Source: Saccharopolyspora erythraea
GTDB taxonomy: Bacteria; Actinomycetota; Actinomycetes; Mycobacteriales; Pseudonocardiaceae
Direction: 5' to 3'
Length of the DNA stretch: 64,000 nucleotides
Assembly (NCBI RefSeq): GCF_018141105.1
Contig: NZ_CP054839.1
Location: 4,650,001-4,714,000, forward strand
The position numbers and the translations under genes were made by a program. The notes below the pieces were generated by a model. That model had not been told where the DNA came from. It ran no database searches and saw nothing but the letters and a program-made list of their open reading frames with translations. The first letter of the stretch is position 1; the number at the start of each line of letters is the position of its first letter. Positions 15,545-25,469 of the stretch are shown here, piece after piece.

Positions 15545-17170
15545 GTGGTCGAGCAGGCCGAGTCCCGGGTGCACGGCCAGTCGCTGGCCCGGGCCAGTGG
15601 AACCATGGCGCTGGCCACCGCCGTCAGCCGGGTCAGCGGACTGGCCTCGAAGGTGCTGCTGGTGGCCGTGCTGGGCCTGGGCGTGGTCAACGACTCCTAC
15701 ACCGTGGCCAACACCCTGCCGACCGTGGTCAACGAGCTGCTGCTGGGCGGGGTGCTGACCAGCATCGCGGTTCCGCTGCTGGTGGGGGCGCAGCAGAAGG
15801 GCACCGAGCAGGGGGAGTCCTACGCGCAGTGGATGGTCACCATGGGGGTGGTGCTGCTCGGCACCGCGACCGTGCTCGCCGTGGCCGCCGCTCCCCTGCT
15901 CACCGAGCTCTACCTCGGCTCGGACACCCGCGCCAACGCCGCGCTGACCACGGCCTTCGCGTACCTGGTGCTGCCCGGGATCGTCTTCTACGGCCTCTCC
16001 GCGCTGCTTTCGGCGGTGCTCAACGTCCGCGGGGTCTTCGGCATCCCCGCGTGGGCGCCGGTGGTCAACAACCTCGTCGTGATCGCCACCCTGGGTGTGT
16101 ACGCGGTGGTGCCGGGCGAGATCTCGGCGCACCCGGTGCGCATGGGCGAGGCGAAGCTGCTGGTGCTGGGCATCGGCACGGTCGCGGGCATCGCGGCGCA
16201 GAGCCTGGTCATGGTGCTCGCGCTGCGGCGCGGCGGTTTCCGCTTCCGCTGGCGCTGGGGCTGGGACCGCCGCCTCTCCGAGTTCGCCGGCCTGGCGTTC
16301 TGGGTCGTGCTCTACACCGCGATCAGCCAGGCTGGGATGGTGGTGATCACCAGGGTCACCGGCCAGGGCACCGAAGGCAGCGTCGCGACCTTCAACTACG
16401 CGTGGCTGCTGTCGCAGGTCCCCTACGGCGTGCTCGGCGTCTCGCTGCTCACCGCCCTGATGCCGCGGCTCAGCCGCGCGGTCGCCGACGGACGCACCGG
16501 CGACTTCGTCGACGACCTCTCACTCGGCGTGCGCATGAGCGCGGTGCTGCTCATGCCGGTGAGCGCGCTCATGGTCGTGGCAGGCGGCGCGATCGGCGTC
16601 GCGCTGTTCTCCACCGGCGCCGCGAGCGTGGAAGCGGCCGGGCGGCTCGGCGTCACCCTCGGGGCGCTCGCGCTGGGGATCGTGCCGTTCGCGATCACGA
16701 TGCTCCAGCTCCGCGCGTTCTACGCGATGAAGGACGCCCGCACCCCCGCCTGGATCAACGTGGTCATGGTGCTGTTCCGCAGCGTGCTGTGCTACGCGTT
16801 CCTGGCGGTGGTCGGACCGGAGGCGCTGGTCACCGGCGTCGCGCTGGCGATGTCGCTGAGCTTCGTGGTGGGCGCTGTCGTCGGCCAGGTGTGGCTGCGC
16901 CTGCGGGTCGGCAGGCTCGACACGATGCGTACCCTCGGCGGTGTCCTGCGTGCCCTGGCGGCGTCGGCGGCCGGATGCGGATGCGCGGTCGCGGCCGCCG
17001 CGGCCATGAGCGGGGTCGTCGCCGCGGCAGGGCCGGTGGGCGGCGCGTGGCTGACGCTGGGCGTGCAGGCGGTCATCGTCCTCGCGGTCGGATTCGGCCT
17101 GCTGGCGCTGTTCCGCGCACCCGAGCTCGCCCCGGCGCTGGCCCGGGTGCGCCGCTTGGTCCGCCGCTAG
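15545..17170 (+). CDS. murJ: MurJ/MviN-like lipid II flippase
   Basis: A 541-residue polytopic membrane protein of the MOP superfamily, with about 14 hydrophobic segments. The N-terminal region (TMALATAVSRVSGLASKVLL, NDSYTVANTLPTVVNELLLGG) carries the Arg/Asn-Pro-x-x-x pattern of MurJ, and YFALSALLSAVLNVRGVFG-like and YAMKDARTPAWINVVM blocks follow (seen here as LLSAVLNVRGVFGIP and AFYAMKDARTP). The role is export of lipid II, or a related lipid-linked precursor, across the membrane. GTG 15545 is preceded by GGGGGGCGAGC. Actinobacteria often have several MurJ paralogues, so this may not be the essential copy. It converges on gatD-murT, which modify lipid II, so the three genes concern the same substrate. 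Confidence 0.88.
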   Translation: MVEQAESRVHGQSLARASGTMALATAVSRVSGLASKVLLVAVLGLGVVNDSYTVANTLPTVVNELLLGGVLTSIAVPLLVGAQQKGTEQGESYAQWMVTMGVVLLGTATVLAVAAAPLLTELYLGSDTRANAALTTAFAYLVLPGIVFYGLSALLSAVLNVRGVFGIPAWAPVVNNLVVIATLGVYAVVPGEISAHPVRMGEAKLLVLGIGTVAGIAAQSLVMVLALRRGGFRFRWRWGWDRRLSEFAGLAFWVVLYTAISQAGMVVITRVTGQGTEGSVATFNYAWLLSQVPYGVLGVSLLTALMPRLSRAVADGRTGDFVDDLSLGVRMSAVLLMPVSALMVVAGGAIGVALFSTGAASVEAAGRLGVTLGALALGIVPFAITMLQLRAFYAMKDARTPAWINVVMVLFRSVLCYAFLAVVGPEALVTGVALAMSLSFVVGAVVGQVWLRLRVGRLDTMRTLGGVLRALAASAAGCGCAVAAAAAMSGVVAAAGPVGGAWLTLGVQAVIVLAVGFGLLALFRAPELAPALARVRRLVRR

Positions 17171-17199
17171 CGAACGCCAGTCGCGGCGGACCAAGCGGC
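17151..17199. terminator. bidirectional terminator between murJ and gatD
   Basis: Perfect 17-bp inverted repeat (arms 17151-17167 and 17183-17199) with a 15-base loop. The left arm includes the last murJ codons and the right arm abuts the gatD stop, so it can close both convergent transcripts. Confidence 0.75.
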
Positions 17200-17921
17200 T
17201 ACTTGCGGGCGCGGGCGGGCGGTCGCGTCCGCTCGGCGCGCAATGCCTCCAGCGCCGGCAGTTCGGGCAGTTCGGGCAGCGGGTGGCCGACCGCCCACCC
17301 CAGGAGCAGATCGGCCAGCGCCGGATTGCGCGCCAGCACCGGTCCGTGCAGGTAGGTGCAGACCACGCGCCCCGTCACCGCGCCCTCGGCGTCGTCGTGC
17401 CCGTTCCCGGTCCCCCGCACGACCCTGCCCAGCGGGCTCGACCCGCTGCCGAGCACCGTGCGGCCGAGGTGGTTCTCGAAGCCGGTCAGCATGCCCACGC
17501 CGTCGATCGTCGACTCGGTGCTGACCTCGCCGATGGCGCGCCCCTGCCCCGGGATCGTCACCGCATCGACCAGCCCCAGACCGTCGTGGCGCACACCGTC
17601 GCCGGTGGTGAACTCCGTCCCGAGCACCTGAAGGCCGCCGCAGATGCCCAGCACCGGAGCCCCGCGACCGACCGCTCGCCGCAGCCCCTTGCCGCGGTTG
17701 AGGAAGCGCACGGCCGCCTGCTGGGCGACGTCCTCTCCCCCGCCGATCACGTAGAGGTCGCACGAGGAAGGCAGCTGCTCCGAGGACGACAGGATGGTGA
17801 CCGTCTCAGTCGCGATTCCCCGCCACCGCAGCCGCTTCTCCAGCACGAGCACGTTGCCGCGGTCCCCGTAGGTGCCCAGCAGGTCCGGCAGGACCAGCGC
17901 TATCCGTAGTGCCTCCGTCAT
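17199..17921 (-). CDS. gatD: lipid II isoglutaminyl synthase, glutamine amidotransferase subunit
   Basis: A 240-residue class I glutamine amidotransferase of the CobB/CobQ type. The nucleophile Cys lies in APVLGICGGLQVLG and the catalytic His in VCTYLHGPVLARNP; the N-terminal segment (ALVLPDLLGTYGDRGNVLVLEKR) is typical of GatD. It supplies ammonia to MurT, which amidates the D-Glu of the lipid II stem peptide to D-isoglutamine, needed for cross-linking. It starts at ATG 17921 within the ATGA overlap with murT, so the two subunits are translationally coupled. Confidence 0.95.
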   Translation of the reverse strand: MTEALRIALVLPDLLGTYGDRGNVLVLEKRLRWRGIATETVTILSSSEQLPSSCDLYVIGGGEDVAQQAAVRFLNRGKGLRRAVGRGAPVLGICGGLQVLGTEFTTGDGVRHDGLGLVDAVTIPGQGRAIGEVSTESTIDGVGMLTGFENHLGRTVLGSGSSPLGRVVRGTGNGHDDAEGAVTGRVVCTYLHGPVLARNPALADLLLGWAVGHPLPELPELPALEALRAERTRPPARARK

Positions 17922-19261
17922 GCCGCCACGCTCCTCGCGAACAGGTCCCGGAACGCCGTGTAGTTGGCGATGACGTCGGGGACCTCGCCGCCCTCGGGAG
18001 GCAGACCCTCCTCGACGCTGCCCGCGACCCGGCATGGCACGCCCGCGTAATGCAGCCGGACGGCGAGGTCCAGCGCGCGGTCACCGGTCACCGCCACCTC
18101 GCGGCCGCGCAGCGACTCGAAGTCGATGTCCCACAGCCACGAGACGTCGTGCCCGTCGGCCTCCCGGCTGTTCACCGACAGCACCAGCGGCCGATCGTGG
18201 GCCGAGACCAGGTCGAGCATCTCCAGCCAGCTCGCCGGGTTCTTGGCCAGCAGCAACCGCACCGTGCGACCGGAGAGCGTGACCGTGCTGTAGCGGCCGC
18301 TGGCCTGGTGCACCCGGGAGATGCGCTCCAGCGCCGGTGCCAGCTCGCAGCCGCTCTCCAGCGCGGCCGCCAGCGCGAACGCGGCGTTGATCCGGTTGAC
18401 GTGGCCGGGCAGGCTCAGCGACAGCGGCCGCATCCGCCCGTCCGGGCCGCGCAGGCCGCAGTCGGTGACGGTCCAGTGGGCGTCCGGCCGCGCGAGCCCG
18501 CACGCGCACCGCCACTCCTGGTCGCCGTCGCCGAGGTGGGCTCCGCAGCGCGGGCAGTTGACCGCGTCGTCCTTCCAGCGCGCCCCGCCCGAGACCCAGG
18601 TGACGTTGGGGTGGTCGAACGCGGCGGAGACGATGTTGGGGTCGTCCCGGTTGGCGACCACGTGGGCTTCGGGCGCCTGCGCCAGCGCACGGCGCAGGCT
18701 CGCCTCGACGGTGCGGATCTCGCCGATGCGGTCGAGCTGGTCCCGGCTGAGGTTCAGCAGGACGATCACGGCGGGGCCGAAGCGCTCGGTGACCTGCGCC
18801 AGGTGCAGCTCGTCGACCTCCAGCGCCGCGAACGGGGCGTCGAGGTGGGTCATCAGCGCCGCGACGTGGCCGTCGAGCATGTTGGCGCCGGTGGCGTTGC
18901 TGACGGCGGGGGCGCGCGAACGCAGCGCCTCGGCCACCATCTGCGTCGTCGTGGTCTTGCCGTTGGTTCCGGTCACCATCACGACGCGGCGCCCGATCGC
19001 GAGCTTCTGCAGCGCCTTGGGCTGCAGGCCGAGTGCCAGCCTGCCGCCGATCATTCCGCCGCTGCCCATGCCGAACCGACGGGACATCGCCGCCGCGATC
19101 TTGCCGAGGTCCACCGCCAGCGCGGTCCTGGGATCATTGCGGTGGAACCGCACGGGACGTCGCACCAGGGGCGGCGCGACGAGCTGCCACCGCTGGTCGG
19201 TGGCAGTGCTTTCCGACGGGTCCGCGGCCGTGCTTCCGCGGCCCCACGTGGTTTCGGTCAT
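17918..19261 (-). CDS. murT: lipid II isoglutaminyl synthase, Mur ligase-like subunit
   Basis: A 447-residue Mur-ligase-like ATPase. The P-loop is VMVTGTNGKTTTTQM at about residue 95; the central Mur ligase segment has LEVDELHLAQV and VLLNLSRDQLDR. A cysteine ribbon (CPRCG and CACG, near residue 240) is inserted, as in characterised MurT proteins, and the C-terminus matches DUF1727. With GatD it amidates the alpha-carboxyl of D-Glu in lipid II in the cytosol. ATG 19261 is the first start with the family N-terminus. It is the first gene of the murT-gatD pair. Confidence 0.95.
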   Translation of the reverse strand: MTETTWGRGSTAADPSESTATDQRWQLVAPPLVRRPVRFHRNDPRTALAVDLGKIAAAMSRRFGMGSGGMIGGRLALGLQPKALQKLAIGRRVVMVTGTNGKTTTTQMVAEALRSRAPAVSNATGANMLDGHVAALMTHLDAPFAALEVDELHLAQVTERFGPAVIVLLNLSRDQLDRIGEIRTVEASLRRALAQAPEAHVVANRDDPNIVSAAFDHPNVTWVSGGARWKDDAVNCPRCGAHLGDGDQEWRCACGLARPDAHWTVTDCGLRGPDGRMRPLSLSLPGHVNRINAAFALAAALESGCELAPALERISRVHQASGRYSTVTLSGRTVRLLLAKNPASWLEMLDLVSAHDRPLVLSVNSREADGHDVSWLWDIDFESLRGREVAVTGDRALDLAVRLHYAGVPCRVAGSVEEGLPPEGGEVPDVIANYTAFRDLFARSVAA

Positions 19262-19507
19262 TCAGCCCTCCCCTTGGCGGGCGGTGCCGCCGGTGCGCGT
19301 GACGACTGCGCGGGCGGCACGGATCGGCACCGGCGCCCGATGGACTGATCTGGCGAGCGTCGCGTTGCCGTCAGTGTGGCCCGGCAGGCGCGTATTAGCC
19401 CGCCGAATGCAAGTCCGATCCAGTCGACACGCAGGCGATCACCCGGTCAGATAGCGTTTGCAGCCCTTGGGGTCGCTTTCGATCTACGAAGCGTTAGGAG
19501 AATTCCC

Positions 19508-19546
19508 TTGACTACTTTCCGCATTCATACCGAGACGCGCTGCTGA
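19508..19546 (+). CDS. possible 12-residue leader peptide
   Basis: AGGAG at 19496-19500 sits seven bases before a TTG that opens the short frame TTFRIHTETRC after the initiator and stops at TGA 19544. The stop lies in a small hairpin (GCTGC-TGATC-GCAGC, 19539-19553). The ribosome site is better than that of many genes here. A small membrane peptide gene follows 170 bases downstream on the same strand. It could be an upstream regulatory frame, perhaps cysteine-sensing as the last codon is Cys, but this is speculative. Confidence 0.25.
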   Translation: MTTFRIHTETRC

Positions 19547-19719
19547 TCGCAGCTCAACGCACTGGTTACAGCCGGGCGCGGCGACTGAACTCACGACGCA
19601 CAACACTCTTCCGAGTTCAATGGGCCTGCACGCACAGCGATCAACAATCGCGCGTTTAGGCTCAGAACCACAGGCCGCCGGGTCGTCGGACCCGACCGCG
19701 CCGGGGGGAGGGACCGCCC

Positions 19720-19824
19720 GTGACCGAGCTGGTGCTGATGATGATGTCGGCCATCGTAGCCGGAGGGGTCGGCTGGACCGTCTGGGACATCCGAAGCGAT
19801 CTGCGGCGGCACAAACCCAAGTAG
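19720..19824 (+). CDS. 34-residue single-span membrane peptide
   Basis: GTG 19720 lies seven bases after GGGGGGAGGG, an excellent ribosome site. The product begins TELVLMMMSAIVAGGVGWTVW, one membrane-spanning segment, followed by a charged tail (DIRSDLRRHKPK) with an inside-positive character. The stop is followed within ten bases by a strong terminator, as expected for the end of a transcript. I do not recognise the family. It lies between the divergent murT and convergent rpf genes, both concerned with the wall, but a link is only inferred. Confidence 0.6.
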   Translation: MTELVLMMMSAIVAGGVGWTVWDIRSDLRRHKPK

Positions 19825-19833
19825 GGCGAGAAG

Positions 19834-19874
19834 AAGAGGGACCCCGCCGGAGAGAGGCTGGCGGGGTCCCTCTT
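19834..19874. terminator. bidirectional terminator
   Basis: A 15-bp perfect stem, AAGAGGGACCCCGCC (19834-19848) against 19860-19874, with an 11-base loop. It ends in CTT on the plus strand and lies between the small membrane peptide gene and the convergent rpf gene. Confidence 0.85.
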
Positions 19875-19904
19875 CGCACCCGGTCGCGAGGACCGGGTGG
19901 GCAA

Positions 19905-20963
<1,059 letters not shown>

Positions 20964-21806
20964 TCAGTTCGCAGGCAGGTCCCCGTGGACACCGCGACGC
21001 CAGTAACCCATGAACGTGATCGACTCGCGGTCGAAGCCGCACTCACCGAGCAGGTACCGCCGCGTCGAGGTCACCATGTCGCGCTCCCCCGCGATCCAGC
21101 AGTACGCACCGGTCGCGGGCCGCGAGGCCCGGAGCGCGTCGGCCACGAGCACACCGGGGGCCTCGCAGCCCAGCCTCGGCAGCCAGTGCACGCGGACCTC
21201 GGCGGCGGTCGGGATCGAGAGCACGTCGCCGGAGTCGGGCACCTCGGCGAAGACCTCGGCGCGCACCCCGGGCGGCAGCGCCTCCAGGATGCTCGCGATC
21301 GCCGGGAGCGCCGTCTCGTCACCGACCAGCAGGGTCCGCTCCCCCAGCCGCTCGAAGTCGTACTCCACGCCGGCGAAGCGCCTCCCGTGCGGGTGTTCGG
21401 CGTTCGGCGCGTACGCCGCGATGCGGTCGCCGACGCGGGCGCGCATGCCGAACGCCGAGCCGGGGCCGGTGTCGCCGTGCAGGACGAAGTCGACGTCGAA
21501 CTCGCGCTGCTCCGGACGGTGCGCGCGCAGCGTGTAGGTGCGCAGGTGCGGCCGGATGCCGTCCGGCAGCGCGCACAGCGCCTGGAACGGCTGGTCACCT
21601 TCGGGCAGCACCAGGTCCTGCCCCGGCAGCGGGAAGACCAGCTTGATCCGCTGGTCGAGCCCGCCGGAGGCCATGGCGCCCAGCTCGGCCCCGCCGAAAG
21701 TGATCCGCGCGAGGTTGGCTCCGAGCCGTCGCACGCCGGTCACCTCGACCGGGAACAGCCTGAACGCCGTGGAGGTCCTCGGCCGCGGCGGGGTCTGGAT
21801 GGTCAT
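20964..21806 (-). CDS. siderophore-interacting protein (ferric-siderophore reductase)
   Basis: A 280-residue NAD(P)H:flavin oxidoreductase of the ViuB/SIP family that reduces ferric siderophores inside the cell to release iron. The FAD-binding N-terminal barrel includes RPHLRTYTLRAHRPEQ, the nucleotide segment LLVGDETALPAI at about residue 150 is the SIP hallmark, and YCWIAGERDMVTSTRRYLLGECGF closes the protein. ATG 21806 is used. An iron box lies upstream at 21890-21908, so iron-repressed expression through an IdeR/DmdR regulator is expected. No siderophore transporter or synthesis genes are in the window. Confidence 0.93.
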   Translation of the reverse strand: MTIQTPPRPRTSTAFRLFPVEVTGVRRLGANLARITFGGAELGAMASGGLDQRIKLVFPLPGQDLVLPEGDQPFQALCALPDGIRPHLRTYTLRAHRPEQREFDVDFVLHGDTGPGSAFGMRARVGDRIAAYAPNAEHPHGRRFAGVEYDFERLGERTLLVGDETALPAIASILEALPPGVRAEVFAEVPDSGDVLSIPTAAEVRVHWLPRLGCEAPGVLVADALRASRPATGAYCWIAGERDMVTSTRRYLLGECGFDRESITFMGYWRRGVHGDLPAN

Positions 21807-21889
21807 GCGCGGGCTCCGGCTTCGTTCGCGGGAAAGGCTCGGTGGGCCGGACGGAGCAAGCGCGCCGACCGGCGGGTACCTTGATCAAC

Positions 21890-21908
21890 AAAAGGTAGCC
21901 TAGCCTAA
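21890..21908 (-). promoter_or_regulatory. iron box (IdeR/DmdR1 site)
   Basis: On the minus strand the site reads TTAGGCTAGGCTACCTTTT, a good match to the actinobacterial iron-box consensus TTAGGTTAGGCTAACCTAA in its left two thirds. It is placed about 85 bases before the siderophore-interacting protein start. Confidence 0.75.
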
Positions 21909-22434
21909 CCAGCCCTCGTCCGCGCAAGTGCTTGCCGGATCGAGTGACCGAACACTCCCACCGCTGGAACACACCGACACAGCGACCGAGCGGGGAACGC
22001 GGCCGTCACACCGCGGCGGCGTCCGGCCGTGTACAACGCCGGACGCGGATCAACCCGGCGCGGCGGGCGGAAAGCCGACCTGCTGCGCCCATGGCGCTCA
22101 CCAGCCCGGCGGGCCCCGACCCGCCCGTTCGCCGGAACTCCCCCGCAGGCGCAGTCCGCTCGGCGCCCTGCCCGTCGGACTGTCCGTTCGACGGCACCGC
22201 CCACTCCCCCGCTATCCGTCGATGTGACGCTCTCACCGTCGACCTGCTCGGCGTGCCGTCGACCTGCCCCCACTAGCCGACGGCCCGCCCGGCTCACTGC
22301 CGGCTTCTTGCACTCGCTGCCGATCTCCCCCGCGACCACCTCGCCGCCGCGCGATGGATTGATTTCGCTCGGCACTGAAGCAATAGTCGCTATTGCTTCA
22401 GTGCCGAGCGGTCCCCCCTCACGCCCCCGCCTCC
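21909..22434. other. intergenic region without recognisable gene
   Basis: In this 526-base gap all open frames look like random high-GC frames, with no ribosome site or family pattern. The one clear element is the long inverted repeat at 22367-22409 near the permease end. Confidence 0.4.
22367..22409. repeat. 20-bp perfect inverted repeat with 3-base spacer
   Basis: The arms 22367-22386 and 22390-22409 are exact complements around TCG. They contain CACTGAAGCAATAG and its mirror image. The repeat lies 26 bases past the stop of the ABC permease gene (minus strand) and so could be its terminator, although no T run follows. The same 14-base word with one change occurs at 12270-12283. Confidence 0.65.
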
Positions 22435-24759
22435 CTACTCGGTGCGAAGGCCCTCCGGGTGCATCGCCCTGCCGAGCGCCGGGAGGGTCAGCGCCGTGAC
22501 CACGGCCACCGCCGCTGCCGCGATGCCGAGCAGACCGGCCAGGCCCGGCAGGTCGAACGCGACCCGGTCCGGCTCCAGCACCAGCAGCACCAGACCGCCG
22601 AGCAGTGCTCCGATCCCCAGTGCCACGACCACCGCCGCGAGCATCGGCAACGCGTTCTGCAACAGCGCCGACCACGCCAGCGTCCGGCGGCGCACGCCCA
22701 CCGCCGCCAGCACGGCCATCTGCCTGCGCCGCTGCTGGATCTGCTCGGCGGCGGACACGAAGAGGCTGCACCCGATGAGCGCGAAGGTGACCAGCGCGCC
22801 GAGCAGCAGCCCGTACCGGATCAGATTGAAGGCACTGGGCTGCACCCCTTCCGTACCCTCGACGCGCGTCACCGACGACCCGACCAGGTGCGTGGCGGCG
22901 ACGTTGCGAACGTGCTCGATGGTGTCCGGTGAGACGTCCGGCCCGAGCCGGAGGTCGATGTTGACCGACCGCGCCGACACCGGTATCCCTTCCGCGGCTT
23001 TCGGGGTGAGCAGGAAGCGCGCAGAGTCGGATTCATCCGCGATGGGGCCGATCTGCCGGACGCCGGCCGGGGTCGTCCAGGCCGTCGCCCGTTCCCCGAT
23101 GAAGCTCGGCTCGACGTGCATCCGGGTCCCGGCCGCGGGAGCCGGTGTCCGGTCGACGCCGCCGCTGTAGAAGGCGTCCCCGTCCTGGCAGGGGCCGACC
23201 GCCGCCTTCCTGGCCAGCACGGCGCAGTCGGCGATGACCACCAGGTGATAGGGCGCCTGCGGCTCCTCGCCCTGGGTGAGCGAGCTGTAGGAGGCGGGTT
23301 CGACACCGGTGATCCCGGGCACCTCGGACAGCGCCTGTGCGGTGGCCCCGGCCGGGTCGACGGGGATGTCGCGCGCCTGCGTACCGTGGACCGACAGCGC
23401 CGACGGGTCCGCGGGCGTGCGCCGCTGGGCGGTGTAGGTGGCCTCCATGCTCGCCACGACCGTCTGCAGGCTGATCACCCCGGTGAGCACCACGGCGATG
23501 GCGCTGACCGACCGGGCCGCCGAACCACTGCTGAGCTGGAGGCCGCGCACCGCGAGCTGGCCGGGCAGCGAGCTGCCCCTGAGCCTGCCCATGACCCGCT
23601 CGAACACCCATGCCAGCACCAGCGGCACTCCGACCAGGATGAGCACGACGGCCGTCACGAACATCAGCTCCCGCACGCCGCCCGCGCCTTCGCGGACGGC
23701 GAGTATCAGTGCCGTGCCGAGCACGATCGGCACGAGACGCCACAGCAGGCGGCGACGGCCGGCGGGGGTGCGCCGCACGACGCTCAGCGGTTCGACGATC
23801 GTGCCGCGCATCGCCGTGATCGCGGTCGCCACCGCGATCACGGGAACGCCCACCGTGACCGCGATGGCGTACCACCACATCGGCCAGATGTCCGAGCTGT
23901 ACACGGTGAAGCCGAGGACCTCGACGGCGCCGGCCACCAGGCGTCCGAGCAGGAAGATCCCCCAGCCCAGCACGACTCCCGCCAGTGCGCCCGCCAGCGC
24001 CTCCCCTGCTGCGATGCGGCGCACCTGCCTGCCGCTGGAGCCGACCAGCCGCAGGGCGGCGAGCCTGCGCTCCCTGGCCGACTCGGCCAGCCGCGCCGTC
24101 GACGCCACGAAGACGACCACGGGCACCAGCAGGGCGCTCACCCCGAGGGACAGGATCATCCACTGCTCGCTGTCCAGTCCCCGGTCCTGCCGCGACGATT
24201 CGCCGAAGTGGTCGCGGACCACCGCCACCGAACTGCGCTCCTGCAGCAACCGGTCCGAGCCCACGAAGTAGAACAGCTCCCCCGGAGAGGCCAGGGCCTC
24301 CTGCCCGACCACCCCGGTGACCGCCCCCGGCAGGCGCGGACGCAGCAGCTCACCATCGGGGCCGTCGAGGAGGGCTTTGAGCGCGGGAGAGACCAGCACT
24401 TCTCCCGGCGCCGGGTTTCCGGCGATGCCGGGCGGGTGCGGGGCTCCCGGCCGTTGCGGGTCGACGACGACGCCGAGCACCGGCTGTCCGCGGAACTCGT
24501 CCATCCGCTCGGCCACCAGCACGGCCGCGCCCGCGGCCTCGGCCGGGTCCTGGACGTACACCTGGCCGCCCCTGGCCTCCTGCCGCGCCCGCCGCTCGCC
24601 GTCGAGCTGCTGCACCGACGACGCCAGCAGCAGCACCGCCACGCCGAGACCGATGCCCACCGCGGTGAGCGTCAGGCGGCCCCACGGCGTGCGGCCGCCC
24701 CCGACCGACAGTCGCACGCCGAAGGCCAGGTCGGCCACCCAGTTGCGGATCGTGCGCAT
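22435..24759 (-). CDS. ABC transporter permease, MacB/FtsX type
   Basis: A 774-residue membrane protein with the ten-segment layout of the FtsX/MacB_PCD duplicated permeases. A first helix lies at residues 30-48 (LTAVGIGLGVAVLLLASS), followed by a large extracytoplasmic region and helices near 220, 270 and 310. A second half has a helix near 460, an extracytoplasmic domain of about 200 residues and three C-terminal helices (LGALVTFALIGCSLFVSA, MLAAVVVALGIGALLGG, LGIAAAAVAVVTALTLPAL). Two cysteines (DCAVLARKA and GPCQDGD) may form a disulfide outside. It works with the adjacent ATPase to export a lipid, peptide or drug. Its start overlaps the ATPase stop by one base (TGATG). Confidence 0.9.
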   Translation of the reverse strand: MRTIRNWVADLAFGVRLSVGGGRTPWGRLTLTAVGIGLGVAVLLLASSVQQLDGERRARQEARGGQVYVQDPAEAAGAAVLVAERMDEFRGQPVLGVVVDPQRPGAPHPPGIAGNPAPGEVLVSPALKALLDGPDGELLRPRLPGAVTGVVGQEALASPGELFYFVGSDRLLQERSSVAVVRDHFGESSRQDRGLDSEQWMILSLGVSALLVPVVVFVASTARLAESARERRLAALRLVGSSGRQVRRIAAGEALAGALAGVVLGWGIFLLGRLVAGAVEVLGFTVYSSDIWPMWWYAIAVTVGVPVIAVATAITAMRGTIVEPLSVVRRTPAGRRRLLWRLVPIVLGTALILAVREGAGGVRELMFVTAVVLILVGVPLVLAWVFERVMGRLRGSSLPGQLAVRGLQLSSGSAARSVSAIAVVLTGVISLQTVVASMEATYTAQRRTPADPSALSVHGTQARDIPVDPAGATAQALSEVPGITGVEPASYSSLTQGEEPQAPYHLVVIADCAVLARKAAVGPCQDGDAFYSGGVDRTPAPAAGTRMHVEPSFIGERATAWTTPAGVRQIGPIADESDSARFLLTPKAAEGIPVSARSVNIDLRLGPDVSPDTIEHVRNVAATHLVGSSVTRVEGTEGVQPSAFNLIRYGLLLGALVTFALIGCSLFVSAAEQIQQRRRQMAVLAAVGVRRRTLAWSALLQNALPMLAAVVVALGIGALLGGLVLLVLEPDRVAFDLPGLAGLLGIAAAAVAVVTALTLPALGRAMHPEGLRTE

Positions 24760-25469
24760 CAGACCAGCTCCCGCGCCTTGGTCCGGCCGTCGCGGATGAC
24801 GACCTCGCGGTCGGCGTAGGCGGCGACCCGGGGTTCGTGGGTGACCAGGACGACCGCGGCGCCCGTCTTGCGAGCGGCGTCGGAGAGCAGTCGCATGACG
24901 TGCTCGCCGCCCTCGGAGTCCAGCGCACCGGTCGGCTCGTCGGCGAAGATCACCGAGGGGTTGCCGACCAGGGCGCGCGCCAGCGCGGCCCGCTGGCCCT
25001 GACCGCCGGAGACCTCCCCCGGCCGCTGACCGGCGATCCCGGCGATCTCCAGCTTCTCCAGCCACTCCGCCGCCTGCCGCTCGGCGCTGCGACGGCCGAC
25101 GCCGGACAGGCGCAGCGGCAGGGCCACGTTCTCGCCGACCGTGAGCTCGGGGACGAGCTGGCCGAACTGGAAGACGAAGCCGAAGTCGCCGCGGCGCAGC
25201 TCGCTGCGCTCCTCGTCGGTGGCCCGCGCGAGGTCGCGGCCGCGGTAGCGCACCTCGCCCTTCTCGGGCACCAGGATCCCGGCCAGGCAGTGCAGGAGCG
25301 TGGACTTGCCCGAGCCGGAGGAACCCATCACCGCGACCATCTCGCCGGCGGTCACCGCCAGCCCCGCACCGCGCAGCGCCGGCGTGGCCCCGAACGACAG
25401 GTGCAGGTCGGAAGCGGTCAGCAGGATCTCGGTACCCGGGGACCGCTCGGCCCGCGAGTCACCCGTCAT
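24759..25469 (-). CDS. ABC transporter ATP-binding protein (LolD/MacB type)
   Basis: A 236-residue ATPase. Walker A is GSSGSGKSTLLH, the Q-loop FQFGQLVPELTV, the signature VSGGQGQRAALARAL, Walker B VIFADEPTGALD, and the switch His is in VLVTHEPRVAA. This is the arrangement of MacB/LolD-like exporters. ATG 25469 is part of an ATGA overlap with padR upstream and its stop overlaps the permease start, so the three genes form one operon. It energises the permease from the cytoplasmic face. Confidence 0.95.
   Translation of the reverse strand: MTGDSRAERSPGTEILLTASDLHLSFGATPALRGAGLAVTAGEMVAVMGSSGSGKSTLLHCLAGILVPEKGEVRYRGRDLARATDEERSELRRGDFGFVFQFGQLVPELTVGENVALPLRLSGVGRRSAERQAAEWLEKLEIAGIAGQRPGEVSGGQGQRAALARALVGNPSVIFADEPTGALDSEGGEHVMRLLSDAARKTGAAVVLVTHEPRVAAYADREVVIRDGRTKARELV

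Noticed and set aside
22006-22236. Short minus-strand frame upstream of the siderophore-interacting protein
   Set aside because: No ribosome site, no conserved motif, and composition as expected by chance.
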